NCBI RefSeq assembly: GCF_026107415.2 | Contig: NZ_JAPCHX010000001.1 | Location: 124,001-188,000 of the forward strand | Source: Microbacterium sp. MPKO10 | GTDB lineage: Bacteria > Actinomycetota > Actinomycetes > Actinomycetales > Microbacteriaceae | Reading direction: 5' to 3' | Length of the DNA: 64,000 nt | Part shown: one piece after another, positions 42,809 to 51,679 of the stretch | How the letters are laid out: each line of letters opens with the position of its first letter | Numbering within the stretch: position 1 is the stretch's first letter | Made by a program: the position numbers and the translations under genes | The notes under the pieces: model-generated | Told to the model about the DNA's origin: nothing | Database searches by the model: none | What the model saw: the letters and a program-made list of their open reading frames with translations, nothing else

Positions 42809-43816
42809 TTACGCCCGGGTGCTCTCCCGCACCACCACGTCATACGGCACCCGCACACGTTCGGGCTCGAGCCGCGGATTGCCGAGCCGCTGCTCAAGCC
42901 GCCCGATCGCACGCGAAGCGAGGTCGCGCCGATCGAACGCGACGGTCGTCAGCGGCGGAACCGCGTACGGGCTGTCGACAGTGTTGTCGAAGCCCGCCAC
43001 CCGCACATCGTCAGGCACGCGCAGCCCCCGCGCCCACAGCACGTTGAGCACGCCGAGGGCCATGGTGTCGGTGAACGAGAACACGGCATCAGGAACCTCG
43101 TACGTCTCGTCGAGGAACGAGGCAAAAGCGGATGCTGCGCCCGCAGCCGTCCACGCGTCGCAGCCGATCTCAAGAGCAGCATCCGGCGCCAGCCCCGCCT
43201 CGCGGAGGGCGTCACGGTATCCCTCCGTCCGCTGCCGAGCCGTCGCTGTCTGAAACTCCCCGATGGGCGACCCGACTGTCGCGATGCGGCGGTTGCCTCC
43301 GGCGATGAGGTGCCGTGTCATGTCGCGCGCAGATTCTCGGCTGTCGACACCGACGAGGTCGACGAGGCTCTGCTCCACCTCGCCGATCAGCACCAACGGC
43401 GGCAGGTTCTGCACCTGCGCGATCACGCTGTCTTCCAGCGTGATCGGGTTGAGGATCAGGCCGTCGACGAGATGCGCTCGCGCCCGCGACAGCAGCTCGC
43501 GCTCACGCTGAGGCTCGGCGCCGGTCTCTTCCACCTGGATCGCCCAGCCGCGCCCGTGCGCAGCCTCCACGAACGCGCCGATGGTCTCCGCAGAATACTG
43601 GGTGTCGAGATTGGGCAGGGCCAGTGCGAGAACCCCAGACCTCCCGTTGCGCAGCCCGCGAGCACTCAGATTGGGCACGTAGTCGAGCTCGGCCATCGCC
43701 TGTTCGACACGTTCTCGTGTGTCGGGGCGCACGAACACGACGCCGTTGATGACGTTCGACACCGTTTTCGGCGACACCCCAGCCCGCGTGGCCACGTCAC
43801 GCATTGTCGCTCGCAT
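42809..43816 (-). CDS. LacI-family regulator of the arabinoside operon
   Basis: 335 aa. HTH: TMRDVATRAGVSPKTVSNVI and the hinge NLSARGLRNGRSG. Binding core with VLALALPNLDTQYSAETIGA and AVFSFTDTMALGVLNVLW. It lies upstream of the arabinoside operon on the same strand, 240 bp away across the palindromic operator and repeat copy B, and is its likely repressor. Confidence 0.9.
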   Translation of the reverse strand: MRATMRDVATRAGVSPKTVSNVINGVVFVRPDTRERVEQAMAELDYVPNLSARGLRNGRSGVLALALPNLDTQYSAETIGAFVEAAHGRGWAIQVEETGAEPQRERELLSRARAHLVDGLILNPITLEDSVIAQVQNLPPLVLIGEVEQSLVDLVGVDSRESARDMTRHLIAGGNRRIATVGSPIGEFQTATARQRTEGYRDALREAGLAPDAALEIGCDAWTAAGAASAFASFLDETYEVPDAVFSFTDTMALGVLNVLWARGLRVPDDVRVAGFDNTVDSPYAVPPLTTVAFDRRDLASRAIGRLEQRLGNPRLEPERVRVPYDVVVRESTRA

Positions 43817-43860
43817 GTTCTCAGCCTAATCGGCGCCGGCACGGGGGCGCGGCATCGTCG

Positions 43861-43956
43861 GGTACGGCTCTACCCGATACGGCACTACCCAATACGGCAC
43901 ACTGCTCGGTACGACACCGCCCGATACAGCACACTGCTCGGTACGACACACTGCCG
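43861..43956. repeat. Degenerate 15-17-bp tandem repeat (six units)
   Basis: Units are GGTACGGCTCTACCC, GATACGGCACTACCC, AATACGGCACACTGCTC, GGTACGACACCGCCC, GATACAGCACACTGCTC and GGTACGACACACTGCCG, consensus RRTACGRCAC. It lies in the 301-bp gap between the LacI gene and the next divergent gene. I see no gene in the rest of that gap. Confidence 0.75.
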
Positions 43957-44117
43957 CAGCGACGACACACCCGCGCCAGGGAAGGGAAGACAAGGGGCTA
44001 CGCCGAGGATGCCGGGCTCGTCGACGCGCCCGAGACGGCACAGCGGGAAGCAAAGCACCGTGCAGGTCGCGACGCCGAGAGCGCGGGGCATGGCCATGCG
44101 CTCCAGCATCCGGCATC

Positions 44118-45110
44118 ATGAGTGACATGACACGAGTTCTTTATATCGGCGGTTCCGGCGTGATCAGTTCTGCGTGCGTGCGCGCATCGCTCGAGCGTGG
44201 CCACGAGGTGACCGTGCTGAATCGCGGGCGCAGTACTGAGCGGCCGCTTCCCGCCGGCGTCGAGCAGCTGACGGCGGACGCCAGCTCACCAGCATCCCTC
44301 GCCGATGCCCTCGGCACACGCGAGTTCGACGCCGTGGCGCAGTTCGTCGCGTTCAGCCCCGAGCACGTGCAGCGCGACATCGAGTTCTTCACCGGCCGCA
44401 CCGGCCAGTACGTCTTCATCAGCTCGGCGTCCGCCTACCAGACGCCGCCGGCGCGCCTGCCCGTCACCGAGTCGACGCCGCTGCGCAACCCGTTCTGGCA
44501 GTATTCTCGCGACAAGATCGCGGGAGAAGACGCGCTGGTCGCCGCGCATCGCGAGCACGGATTCCCCGCGACGATCGTGCGCCCCTCACACACCTACGAC
44601 AAGACGCATCCGCCCACGATCGGCGGTTGGATTGACGTCGCCCGCATGCGCGCGGGCAAGCCTGTGATCGTGCACGGCGACGGCACCAGCCTGTGGACGC
44701 TCACGCACACCTCAGACTTCGCCGTCGGGTTCACCGGGCTGCTGGCCAACCCGCTCGCGATCGGCGACGCGTTCACCATCACCGGCGATCACGCGCCGAC
44801 GTGGAATCAGATCTACGAGTGGCTCGCAGATGCGGCCGGCGCCACGGCCGACATTGTGCACGTCACGAGCGACCGCATCGCCGCTGCTCTCCCCGATCTC
44901 GGTCCTGGTCTGCTCGGCGACAAGGCACACTCGATGGTTTTCGATACGAGCAAACTCCGTGCGCTCGTGCCCGAGTTCGCCACGACGATTCCCTATTGGC
45001 AGGGTGCCCGAGAGCAAATCGCCTGGCTCGATGCGCAGGCAGAGCAACAGAGTCCGGATGCTGCGCTCGATGCTGCCTTCGATCGGCTCGCTGCCGAGGC
45101 GCGGCCCTGA
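44118..45110 (+). CDS. NAD-dependent epimerase/reductase (extended SDR)
   Basis: 330 aa, atypical extended SDR. Rossmann start VLYIGGSGVISSACVRASLERG replaces the strict GxxGxxG with GGSGVIS. FISSASAYQ and YSRDKIAGE provide the Ser and Tyr-x3-Lys catalytic set. IVRPSHTYD follows. Related to reductases acting on nucleotide sugars or isoflavone-like substrates; substrate not assignable. Monocistronic, convergent with the lipoprotein genes. Confidence 0.82.
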   Translation: MSDMTRVLYIGGSGVISSACVRASLERGHEVTVLNRGRSTERPLPAGVEQLTADASSPASLADALGTREFDAVAQFVAFSPEHVQRDIEFFTGRTGQYVFISSASAYQTPPARLPVTESTPLRNPFWQYSRDKIAGEDALVAAHREHGFPATIVRPSHTYDKTHPPTIGGWIDVARMRAGKPVIVHGDGTSLWTLTHTSDFAVGFTGLLANPLAIGDAFTITGDHAPTWNQIYEWLADAAGATADIVHVTSDRIAAALPDLGPGLLGDKAHSMVFDTSKLRALVPEFATTIPYWQGAREQIAWLDAQAEQQSPDAALDAAFDRLAAEARP

Positions 45111-45144
45111 TCTGACGCCCGCACGCGCCGCGGTGCTTCCCCCG

Positions 45145-45741
45145 TCACCGCAGTCGCGTGCAGTCCCCTGAGGTCTCGCCGCCGACGTTGTTCCCGTTGC
45201 CGTTCACTCCGCCATTGCCAGAGCAGCTGAGGTCGCCGCCCACGGTGTTCTTGACGATTGTGCTGTGCTGACTGCCCGTAACGCTGAGTGCACCGTCGAG
45301 TGTCGAGAGCTTCACAACGGCACCGTCGTTGTCAGAAAGCGTCAGGTCACCGGTGACGTCCGTCTTGGTGACGACGACTTCGCGGGCACCGTCCACAGTC
45401 ACCGTGCCGTCCACCGAGGTGTCGATCAGCTTGACGACCGTGTACCCCGTGAACGCCAGGTCGTCGGTGAACTCCTGGTTTTTCAGCACGCAGACGCCGT
45501 CATCGCCTGACTCACTGTGCGCATCGCACATCTGGGCAGCGACGTCCTCTGCTGAGTCGTTCGCCCCGGCATCTTCGTCGTCTTCGGCGGAGTCATCGGA
45601 CTGGTCCTCACCCGGCGACGTCGTCGCGGGGGCAGACTGCGTGGCCTCATTATCCGGGGCGTCATCCACTGCCGGCGCGCAGCCCGCAAGTCATAGCCCG
45701 GCAAGGGCAACAATGGCAAGCGCACACGAGATCCGGCGCAT
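45145..45741 (-). pseudogene. Lipoprotein with an in-frame TGA in its signal peptide
   Basis: From the ATG at 45741 (GGAGG 6 nt upstream) the frame reads MRRISCALAIVALAGL, then TGA (45693-45691), then LAGCAPAVDDAPDNE and on without further stops to 45145. The part after the TGA completes a perfect lipobox (LAGC). The mature region has an acidic Asp/Ser linker and then beta-helix-like repeats (VVVTKTDVTGDLTLSDNDGA; VGGDLSCSGNGG). It is a paralogue of the next gene and DUF3060-like. Either a recent nonsense mutation, translational readthrough, or a base error. An internal GTG at 45669 would give a protein without a signal. Confidence 0.75.
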
Positions 45742-45869
45742 AGCGTTCCTCCTAGAAGTTAGGGTTTCGAAGCGCAACGCCGTCGGTGCCGATGCGGGTG
45801 GCATCACGTTCACGATATCCCCACATCCCTCCAAGGATGCTTACAGTTGTTACTCGGGTTGTGCACCGG

Positions 45870-46424
45870 TCAGTCGATGCCGGCGCATTGGTTGACGGCC
45901 GAGCCCGATACCGCGTTGCCTTCGCCCTCGACTTTGCCGTTGCCCGAGCAGTTCAGGTCGCCGTGCACGGTGTTGCCGGAGATCGTTCCGTGCTTTCCGC
46001 CGTCAAGAGTGAGCGTTGCCCCGATGCTGGTCTTCGTGACGACAGCATCCGCATTCGCCAGCATCTCAAGATCCCCCTGCACATCGCTGCCGGTGATGAC
46101 GACGCTCTCGGCGCCGATGATCGTCGCCTCGCCCGTGATCGCCGTGCCCACGAGCTTCACCACACGCGTGCCATCGAAGACGATGTCGCCGTCGATCTCT
46201 ATGTTTTCGAGGACGCACGCGTCATCGTCGTCCGCCGTGCTCTCTGAGGCGCAGATTTCGTCAGCGTTCTGCTCGTCCACGGCGACATCGGTCGCTGACG
46301 GCGCCAAGCTCGGCGGAACTGACGGTGTCGCTGTCGGGCCGGCGTCGCTGTCGGCGGGAGCGCATCCTGCCAGGCCAACCGCGACGGCGGCGATGAGAAC
46401 GGGGATGAAGGCGTGGCGGCGAAT
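45870..46424 (-). CDS. Paralogous beta-helix lipoprotein with an apparent ATT start
   Basis: 184 codons if read from ATT at 46424. GAGGAG lies 6 nt upstream of it, and the following IRRHAFIPVLIAAVAVGLAG ends in the lipobox Cys, so this is the natural start. No ATG, GTG or TTG lies between the preceding in-frame stop and the lipobox. A TTG at 46307 would give a signal-less protein. The mature part has repeats like its neighbour (VVITGSDVQGDLEMLANADA; VHGDLNCSGNGKVEG), suggesting a short beta-helix anchored outside the membrane. Function unknown. Confidence 0.65.
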   Translation of the reverse strand: MRRHAFIPVLIAAVAVGLAGCAPADSDAGPTATPSVPPSLAPSATDVAVDEQNADEICASESTADDDDACVLENIEIDGDIVFDGTRVVKLVGTAITGEATIIGAESVVITGSDVQGDLEMLANADAVVTKTSIGATLTLDGGKHGTISGNTVHGDLNCSGNGKVEGEGNAVSGSAVNQCAGID

Positions 46425-46700
46425 AACGGACTCCTCACGACGCGTGCGATTCGGGATGCCGCCCGGCTCAGTGCCGCGGCAGCATCCGGTTCACCATAAC
46501 CATGCCCCGTGGCTGAGTCAGTAATGATTCCGGAGAGGTGTCTCACGTGCACCCGATGCTCAGGATCGGCACCATCGTGGCCGCGATTGTGTCGGCAAAA
46601 CGCTCACCGAGGATGCTCGAAACGAGCACCCCGATGACCGCTTCGCGCCGCACGCGGGGTTTCTCCGCGACAATCACCGAAGATCCCAATGGAGGCGATT

Positions 46701-48437
46701 GTGACACTCAGCACTGGACTCAGCACTGGTCAGCACACCGATGAGAAGCGGTGGATCCGCAGATCCGCTGCCGCTCTCAGCATCCTGTCGATCACGCTTG
46801 TGACGGCATGCGCGCAGGGCCCGGCAGCGGTCGACGAGGCGGCATCCGCGACGGACGAGGGGCCGCAATTCGAGTTTCTGGATGCTGGCGAGGGCGTCGT
46901 GATTCGCACGGGGGATGACTGGAGCCTCCCCTCCGGCGTCACTCCCGCGCCAAACTCGGGGTTCTTCTCTGAGGAGGCGTCGCCGTCTGACAACGTGTTC
47001 ACGCGCTCCATCGATGTGTCGTGGCGTCAGATTCAGCCGGAGCCGGGCGCTCTCGATCGAGAGTCGAGCGGAGAGGCGCAGGACATGAGCTTCGCGTCGC
47101 TTGATGATCAACTCGCTGAATCGGAACCGTTCTGGATGCGCATCTTCGCCAGCGGCGAGACGTGGGCGCCCGAGTGGGTCGTCGACGACTGCGGGGTCTC
47201 GACGTATGGCCCAGACTACGACGGGCAACGGCATCTGCCGATCTGGGACGAATGCGTCTGGGGCCATCTGATGGACACCTACGAGACACTCTTCGTCGAT
47301 GAGGGGCTCGCTGACGATGAGCGCCTTGCGTTCGTCTACGTGCCCGGCGCATTCACGTGGGCCGAGTTCGACTACGAGATGATCACCGCCGCTGTCGACG
47401 ACGGGGATCTCGATCTGGAGACGTACCTGTCGTGGTACGACCATGCCTGGACGGACCTTGTCGACCTGTTCGGCGACAACGCGAATAAGCTCGTGTTCAC
47501 GGGCGAGGACTACCCGTGGGGTCCGTTCGGCGCTGACGATGACCTGCTGGCGAAGCAGGCAGTCGACGCCGGTCTGGGCATCCGCACGGGCATCACCGAG
47601 CTGTCGAATTTTCACCTGAGCGAAGCTCCCGCCTACGGGTCGCACATTCTGCCGAACGGTCACATGGAGTTGGACGACACGCTTCCGGTGCACGACGGCA
47701 CCCGCATCGTCGCGACCGAGAACGAGTGCTACAACGACTGCGGATACGAAACCGACGATCCCTACTACGCGGTGCGGCAGTCGAACCTCAAGGCGCTGCA
47801 GCTGCACACCAACTGGATCTACGTTGTGCCCGAGCCCTCGTATTTCGCCGAGTACCCGAAGCTCTGGGATTGGGTGCGGCTCTCGATGGGGCAGACGGCA
47901 GACACTTCCGCCGATGCCTGGGCGGCTCTGCGCGACGCTGAGGATATGTATTGGGCTGAAGACGGAGCTGGCCCCGTCGACGGGCAATGGGAGTCGCGCC
48001 CCTGGGTGCGCAACCTCGAACGCTGGCTCGTTCAGGTCGATGAGCCCGGATCGGTCGCCCATCGATCGGATGCTGACGTGCACACCGACGTGTTCGAGCC
48101 AGACAACGGCACGGCGCACGAGGGACTCTCAACGGATGCTGCGGCAGGCGACACCGGGTTCGTCTTCGACCTTGACACACGGTATGCCTCGGCAACCGAG
48201 GGCTCGTCTGACCTCGTGGTGAAGGTGACGTATCTCGACTCGGGATCTGGTGGCTTCACCGTGGACGTCAGCGATTGGTCGTCACCCGTCGTGGAGCGCA
48301 CGGGCGACGGGCAGTGGAAGACCGCAACCATCGCGCTTCCGACAGACTCCTTCGACGGCAACACGTCGTTTCGGGTGTCGCTGACCGATGGCGCCGACGA
48401 CCTGACCGCGCGATTCGTGCGCGTTGTGCACGCGTAA
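46701..48437 (+). CDS. Large lipoprotein with a GH42-like barrel, unknown activity
   Basis: 578 aa from the GTG at 46701 (GGAGG 5 nt upstream). Lipoprotein signal ends in LVTAC. The region about 80-430 looks like a TIM-barrel glycoside hydrolase: SIDVSWRQIQPEPGALD, PFWMRIFASGETWAPEW, LVFTGEDYPWGPFG and WDWVRLSMGQTAD. The C-terminal 120 residues look like a carbohydrate-binding beta-sandwich (FTVDVSDWSSPVVERTGDGQ). It resembles GH42-type and uncharacterised surface proteins, but the catalytic Glu pair cannot be fixed by eye. The first codons contain a 12-bp tandem repeat (ACTCAGCACTGG). Confidence 0.6.
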   Translation: MTLSTGLSTGQHTDEKRWIRRSAAALSILSITLVTACAQGPAAVDEAASATDEGPQFEFLDAGEGVVIRTGDDWSLPSGVTPAPNSGFFSEEASPSDNVFTRSIDVSWRQIQPEPGALDRESSGEAQDMSFASLDDQLAESEPFWMRIFASGETWAPEWVVDDCGVSTYGPDYDGQRHLPIWDECVWGHLMDTYETLFVDEGLADDERLAFVYVPGAFTWAEFDYEMITAAVDDGDLDLETYLSWYDHAWTDLVDLFGDNANKLVFTGEDYPWGPFGADDDLLAKQAVDAGLGIRTGITELSNFHLSEAPAYGSHILPNGHMELDDTLPVHDGTRIVATENECYNDCGYETDDPYYAVRQSNLKALQLHTNWIYVVPEPSYFAEYPKLWDWVRLSMGQTADTSADAWAALRDAEDMYWAEDGAGPVDGQWESRPWVRNLERWLVQVDEPGSVAHRSDADVHTDVFEPDNGTAHEGLSTDAAAGDTGFVFDLDTRYASATEGSSDLVVKVTYLDSGSGGFTVDVSDWSSPVVERTGDGQWKTATIALPTDSFDGNTSFRVSLTDGADDLTARFVRVVHA

Positions 48438-48560
48438 GCGCTACCCGCGCACGCCCGGAAGCTCAGCTTCAGTTCTGCTTGGCCCCGAGACTGGGAACGC
48501 TCGCCCGATCTCTGCTCGGTCGCGTGATAGCGCCGTCGCGGTACGATGTCGCGATGGTCG

Positions 48561-48594
48561 AAAAAAGAAGACGGCCCGCTTTCGCGAGCCGTCT
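48561..48594 (-). terminator. Terminator of the tRNA-Arg gene
   Basis: On the minus strand AGACGGC-T-CGC-GAAA-GCG-G-GCCGTCT is followed by TCTTCTTTTTT, about 20 nt past tRNA-Arg. A clear intrinsic terminator. Confidence 0.85.
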
Positions 48595-48614
48595 CCCACT
48601 GTCTCAACACAGAG

Positions 48615-48687
48615 TGCGCCACGAGGGATTCGAACCCCCAACCTTCTGATCCGTAGTCAGATGCTCTATCCGTTGAGCTAGTGGCGC
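48615..48687 (-). tRNA. tRNA-Arg (ACG)
   Basis: 73-nt cloverleaf, acceptor GCGCCAC/GTGGCGC, anticodon stem TCTGA/TCAGA around CTACGGA (ACG), which TadA would edit to ICG. T-arm GGGGG-TTCGAAT-CCCTC. It is the main content of the 411-bp gap 48438-48848. Confidence 0.93.
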
Positions 48688-48848
48688 ATGGCCCGAAACT
48701 GCGGTGTGGGCCGTAGTAGAGGATACATCACCGTGACGGTCACGCGCCAATCGACTTCATGCTGATCAGCGCGATGCTCGAGTATGCCGCAGAATCGCTA
48801 CGCTCGAGAGTGTCACGTGACAGCATCCCCGACCCAAAGGAGAATTCG

Positions 48849-49907
48849 GTGAACGAAGAGCGCTTCGACCAGCCCGTCCCCGAGACGCATCAGCCTTACG
48901 TTGCCGCGGCCGATCGGTACACGACATTCGGGTACCGGCGCGTCGGCGAGAGCGGGCTGCTGCTGCCTCCCATTTCGCTCGGGCTCTGGTACAACTTCGG
49001 TGACAACAAGCCCTTCGACGGGCAGCGCAAGCTGCTGCGGCACGCATTCGACAGGGGCATCAACCACTTCGACCTGGCCAACAACTACGGCCCACCGGCC
49101 GGCAGCGCCGAAGAAAACTTCGGCCGCATGATGCGCAGCGACTTCAAGCCGTACCGCAACGAGCTCATCATCTCGTCGAAGGCCGGCTGGGACATGTGGC
49201 CCGGCCCGCACGGGATGCTCGGCACGCGGAAGTATCTGCTGTCGAGCCTCGACGAATCGCTGCAGCGCATGTCGGTGAACTACGTCGACATCTTCTACTC
49301 GCACCGCTACGACCCAAACACGCCCGTCGCTGAAACGATCGGGGCTCTCGACACCGCAGTTCGCCAGGGCAAGGCGCTGTACGCCGGCATCTCGTCGTAC
49401 TCGCCCGAGCGCACGCGGGAGGCCGTTGAGGTGGCGCGATCGCTGGGCACTCCCCTTGTGATCCACCAGCCGTCATACTCGATGCTCAACCGGTGGATCG
49501 AAGAGGGCCTCACCGACACGCTCGCCGAGTCCGGCATGGGGTCCATCGGCTTCACCCCGCTGGCGCAAGGGCTGCTCACCGACAAGTTCCTCGGCGGCAA
49601 GCACGAAGAGCACGCCACGACGCGAAAGTCGTTCAGCGAGGACATGCTGAGCGACGACAACCTGCGTCGACTCGAGGGGCTCAACAGCATTGCTCAGGAG
49701 CGCGGGCAGACACTCGCGCAGATGGCACTCGCCTGGGCACTGCGCACCGTGACCTCAGCACTCATCGGAGCCTCGCGCGTGGAGCAGCTTGATGAGAACA
49801 TCGCGGCACTCGACAATCTCGAGTTCAGCGATGACGAGCTGCGGCGGATCGACGAGTTCGCGGGAGACGCGGGCGTGAACATCTGGGCGAAGTCCAGCGA
49901 GCTCTAA
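48849..49907 (+). CDS. Aldo/keto reductase (YghZ-like)
   Basis: 352 aa from the GTG at 48849, AAAGGAG 6 nt upstream. AKR barrel: FGYRRVGESGLLLPPISLGL, HFDLANNYGPPAGSAEENFG (Asp-Tyr of the catalytic tetrad), IISSKAGWDMWPGPHG (Lys), VDIFYSHRYDPNTPV (His) and IGASRVEQLDENIAAL (NADP site). It closely resembles L-glyceraldehyde-3-phosphate reductase/YghZ. It reduces aldehydes with NADPH. Followed by a strong terminator. Confidence 0.92.
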   Translation: MNEERFDQPVPETHQPYVAAADRYTTFGYRRVGESGLLLPPISLGLWYNFGDNKPFDGQRKLLRHAFDRGINHFDLANNYGPPAGSAEENFGRMMRSDFKPYRNELIISSKAGWDMWPGPHGMLGTRKYLLSSLDESLQRMSVNYVDIFYSHRYDPNTPVAETIGALDTAVRQGKALYAGISSYSPERTREAVEVARSLGTPLVIHQPSYSMLNRWIEEGLTDTLAESGMGSIGFTPLAQGLLTDKFLGGKHEEHATTRKSFSEDMLSDDNLRRLEGLNSIAQERGQTLAQMALAWALRTVTSALIGASRVEQLDENIAALDNLEFSDDELRRIDEFAGDAGVNIWAKSSEL

Positions 49908-49917
49908 CGCGATGCCA

Positions 49918-49964
49918 CAACGGCGGATGCTGTCGCGGTCGTCCTGCGGCAGCATCCGCCGTTG
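49918..49964 (+). terminator. Terminator hairpin made from an inverted octamer pair
   Basis: CAACGGCGGATGCTG and CAGCATCCGCCGTTG form a perfect 15-bp stem over a 17-nt loop, 10 nt past the aldo/keto reductase stop. Each arm contains the abundant octamer GGATGCTG. Confidence 0.75.
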
Positions 49965-49988
49965 GTGTGTGACGCTAGTCTCGATTCC

Positions 49989-50063
49989 ATGATCGACATC
50001 AAGATTCGGACATCCGTGGTTGTCTTCACGTGCGCGCTGCCCAGGGAAATGATCATCTCGTGA
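49989..50063 (+). CDS. 24-codon upstream ORF, possibly leaderless
   Basis: ATG at 49989, 7 nt after TAGTCT. Encodes MIDIKIRTSV... and ends in a TGA that overlaps a GTG at 50060 (GTGA), which is in frame with the downstream membrane-protein gene. No Shine-Dalgarno. Could be a coupling leader or a chance ORF. Confidence 0.3.
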   Translation: MIDIKIRTSVVVFTCALPREMIIS

Positions 50064-51091
50064 GCGCCTCGCCTCCGCACGCTCTCGGCTCGATTCGAGA
50101 TTTTCGCCCCATGGCGCGCGAAACTGCACCGAAGAGTCTGAGTCGACGCATCTGGGTGGCCGTCGCCGTATTTGCTCTCGTCGGACTGTTGTTCGTTGTC
50201 ATCGGCATGCTCATGCTTGCGACCGCGTCGACGCCGTCACCAACGATGAGCGCCGGTGAACAATTCACAGCGGGGTCATTAGTTGCCTTCGCCGGGGCCG
50301 CAGGCGTCGGCGGGGCAGCAGCGCTCGCCTGGGTGCACAGACGCCGCGCCCGCCGCCTCCGTCAAGCGGCACAGATGGGCATAGAGCATGGATGGCACGT
50401 GCGCATCGAGGGCGACCCTCGCGAGCACCCAGCGTCGGCGTTCGGTTCCGGCTCCATCAAGGGTTCGTGGCTTGAGACTCCCATGCATCTGCACGAGCCC
50501 CGGTACATCGAGGTCGGAAATTATGTCTTCGACGCAGGACAGTCCGGTCTCGGTCGATCATCAGTCGGCTGGATTGCCATCGAACTCGATCGCCGGCTTC
50601 CGCACATGTACCTGTTTTCACAATCGACGCCCCACCAGGTACGTCCCTACAACGTACCGATTTTCTCAGCCGATCAGAGGCTTGATCTTGAGGGGGACTT
50701 CAACACGCACTTCCGGCTGTTTTGCCCGCGAGAGTACGCCACTGACGCCCTCTACGTGATCACCCCAGACGTGATGGCGCTGATGATCGATGAGGCGCAG
50801 GGTTTCGACATCGAGATCGTCGACGACATGCTGTTCGTTGTCGCCCGGCGGCCATTCGACATGTCTGACAGTCGGATCCTCGAGTTTGCTCAGCGGCTCG
50901 CCGCCACGCTCGGAGCGCGAACCGCGAGGCAGGGGGCCCGATACGTTGATCATCGCTCTGGCGATCCCGTCTTCATCGCACACGAAGGAGCGCGGCTGGC
51001 GCGTAGGCCTGTGCTCGCGATACTCACTCCACTTCTCGTCACAGCAGCAGTTGTCGCTCTCGCCGGATGGTTCGGCGGAATATTCGGCTGA
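50060..51091 (+). CDS. Unrecognised two-span N-terminal membrane protein
   Basis: 343 aa from the GTG at 50060; an ATG at 50111 gives 326 aa. Two membrane segments near the N-terminus (WVAVAVFALVGLLFVVIGML; AGSLVAFAGAAGVGGAAALA), an Arg-rich linker, a cytoplasmic domain of about 200 residues (GSIKGSWLETPMHLHEPRYI, HFRLFCPREYATDALYVITP), and a last membrane span at the C-terminus. Not recognised. The domain has the look of DUF3137-type proteins, but this is weak. Convergent with the next gene with no gap. Confidence 0.55.
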   Translation: MSASPPHALGSIRDFRPMARETAPKSLSRRIWVAVAVFALVGLLFVVIGMLMLATASTPSPTMSAGEQFTAGSLVAFAGAAGVGGAAALAWVHRRRARRLRQAAQMGIEHGWHVRIEGDPREHPASAFGSGSIKGSWLETPMHLHEPRYIEVGNYVFDAGQSGLGRSSVGWIAIELDRRLPHMYLFSQSTPHQVRPYNVPIFSADQRLDLEGDFNTHFRLFCPREYATDALYVITPDVMALMIDEAQGFDIEIVDDMLFVVARRPFDMSDSRILEFAQRLAATLGARTARQGARYVDHRSGDPVFIAHEGARLARRPVLAILTPLLVTAAVVALAGWFGGIFG

Positions 51092-51562
51092 TCAGATCGA
51101 CACGCGTCGCCGTGAGGTTTCGCGCTCGGCCGCGTGCTCAACACGCGCATCTGCATGGCGGACGCCGATGCGCGCGCCCCAGGCCGCGAGAAGCGCGCAG
51201 ATGGCGATGAGCGCGAGCATCGAGACAGGCACAACGCTCGGTGCTCCCTCGATGAGCCACAGCCCGATGGCAAGAGCGACGACGCCAATGGGTGCTCCAT
51301 ACGATGCTGCTTTCTGCCGTGCCCGAGACCCGGCGTCGAGCTCTCGGTCACGGATCACGAGCGCGACGAGCACACCGAAGACGACGACAACGCCCACGAG
51401 GGCACCAGCGAGCGCCGACACGAGGAGTGCGACCGGCAGCAGCTGGGCGACGATCGAATTGCCCGCGACCAGCGCCGGAAGTGCGGCGCCGATGTACAAA
51501 ACGGCACCAAGGAATGCTCCGGCCACAACGCCGACGAACGATTCCCTGCCGTACCGCAGCAT
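51092..51562 (-). CDS. Small four-span membrane protein
   Basis: 156 aa, four hydrophobic segments (about 8-35, 40-65, 88-105, 110-130) and a basic C-tail. TAACAT lies 6 nt before the ATG with no ribosome site, suggesting a leaderless mRNA. No family recognised. Confidence 0.6.
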   Translation of the reverse strand: MLRYGRESFVGVVAGAFLGAVLYIGAALPALVAGNSIVAQLLPVALLVSALAGALVGVVVVFGVLVALVIRDRELDAGSRARQKAASYGAPIGVVALAIGLWLIEGAPSVVPVSMLALIAICALLAAWGARIGVRHADARVEHAAERETSRRRVSI

Positions 51563-51679
51563 GTCTTAATGTTAACCTCGCGTTCGGTTTTCGGTAGCCC
51601 ACGTTCGGGCGACACGCCGGAGATTCCGCGGCAACAGCATCCTCGCCCTGGTCTTCGGCACCGGTTGCGACTAAACTTG

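Noticed and set aside
43861-43956. CRISPR-like array
   Set aside because: Units are 15-17 bp, directly adjacent and degenerate, with no spacers and no cas genes.
46538-46744. 68-aa ORF before the GH-like lipoprotein gene
   Set aside because: No ribosome site, no recognisable sequence, and it overlaps the supported GTG start at 46701.
46674-48119. 481-aa minus-strand frame opposite the GH-like lipoprotein gene
   Set aside because: Shadow frame without motifs; the plus strand has a signal peptide, ribosome site and coherent domains.
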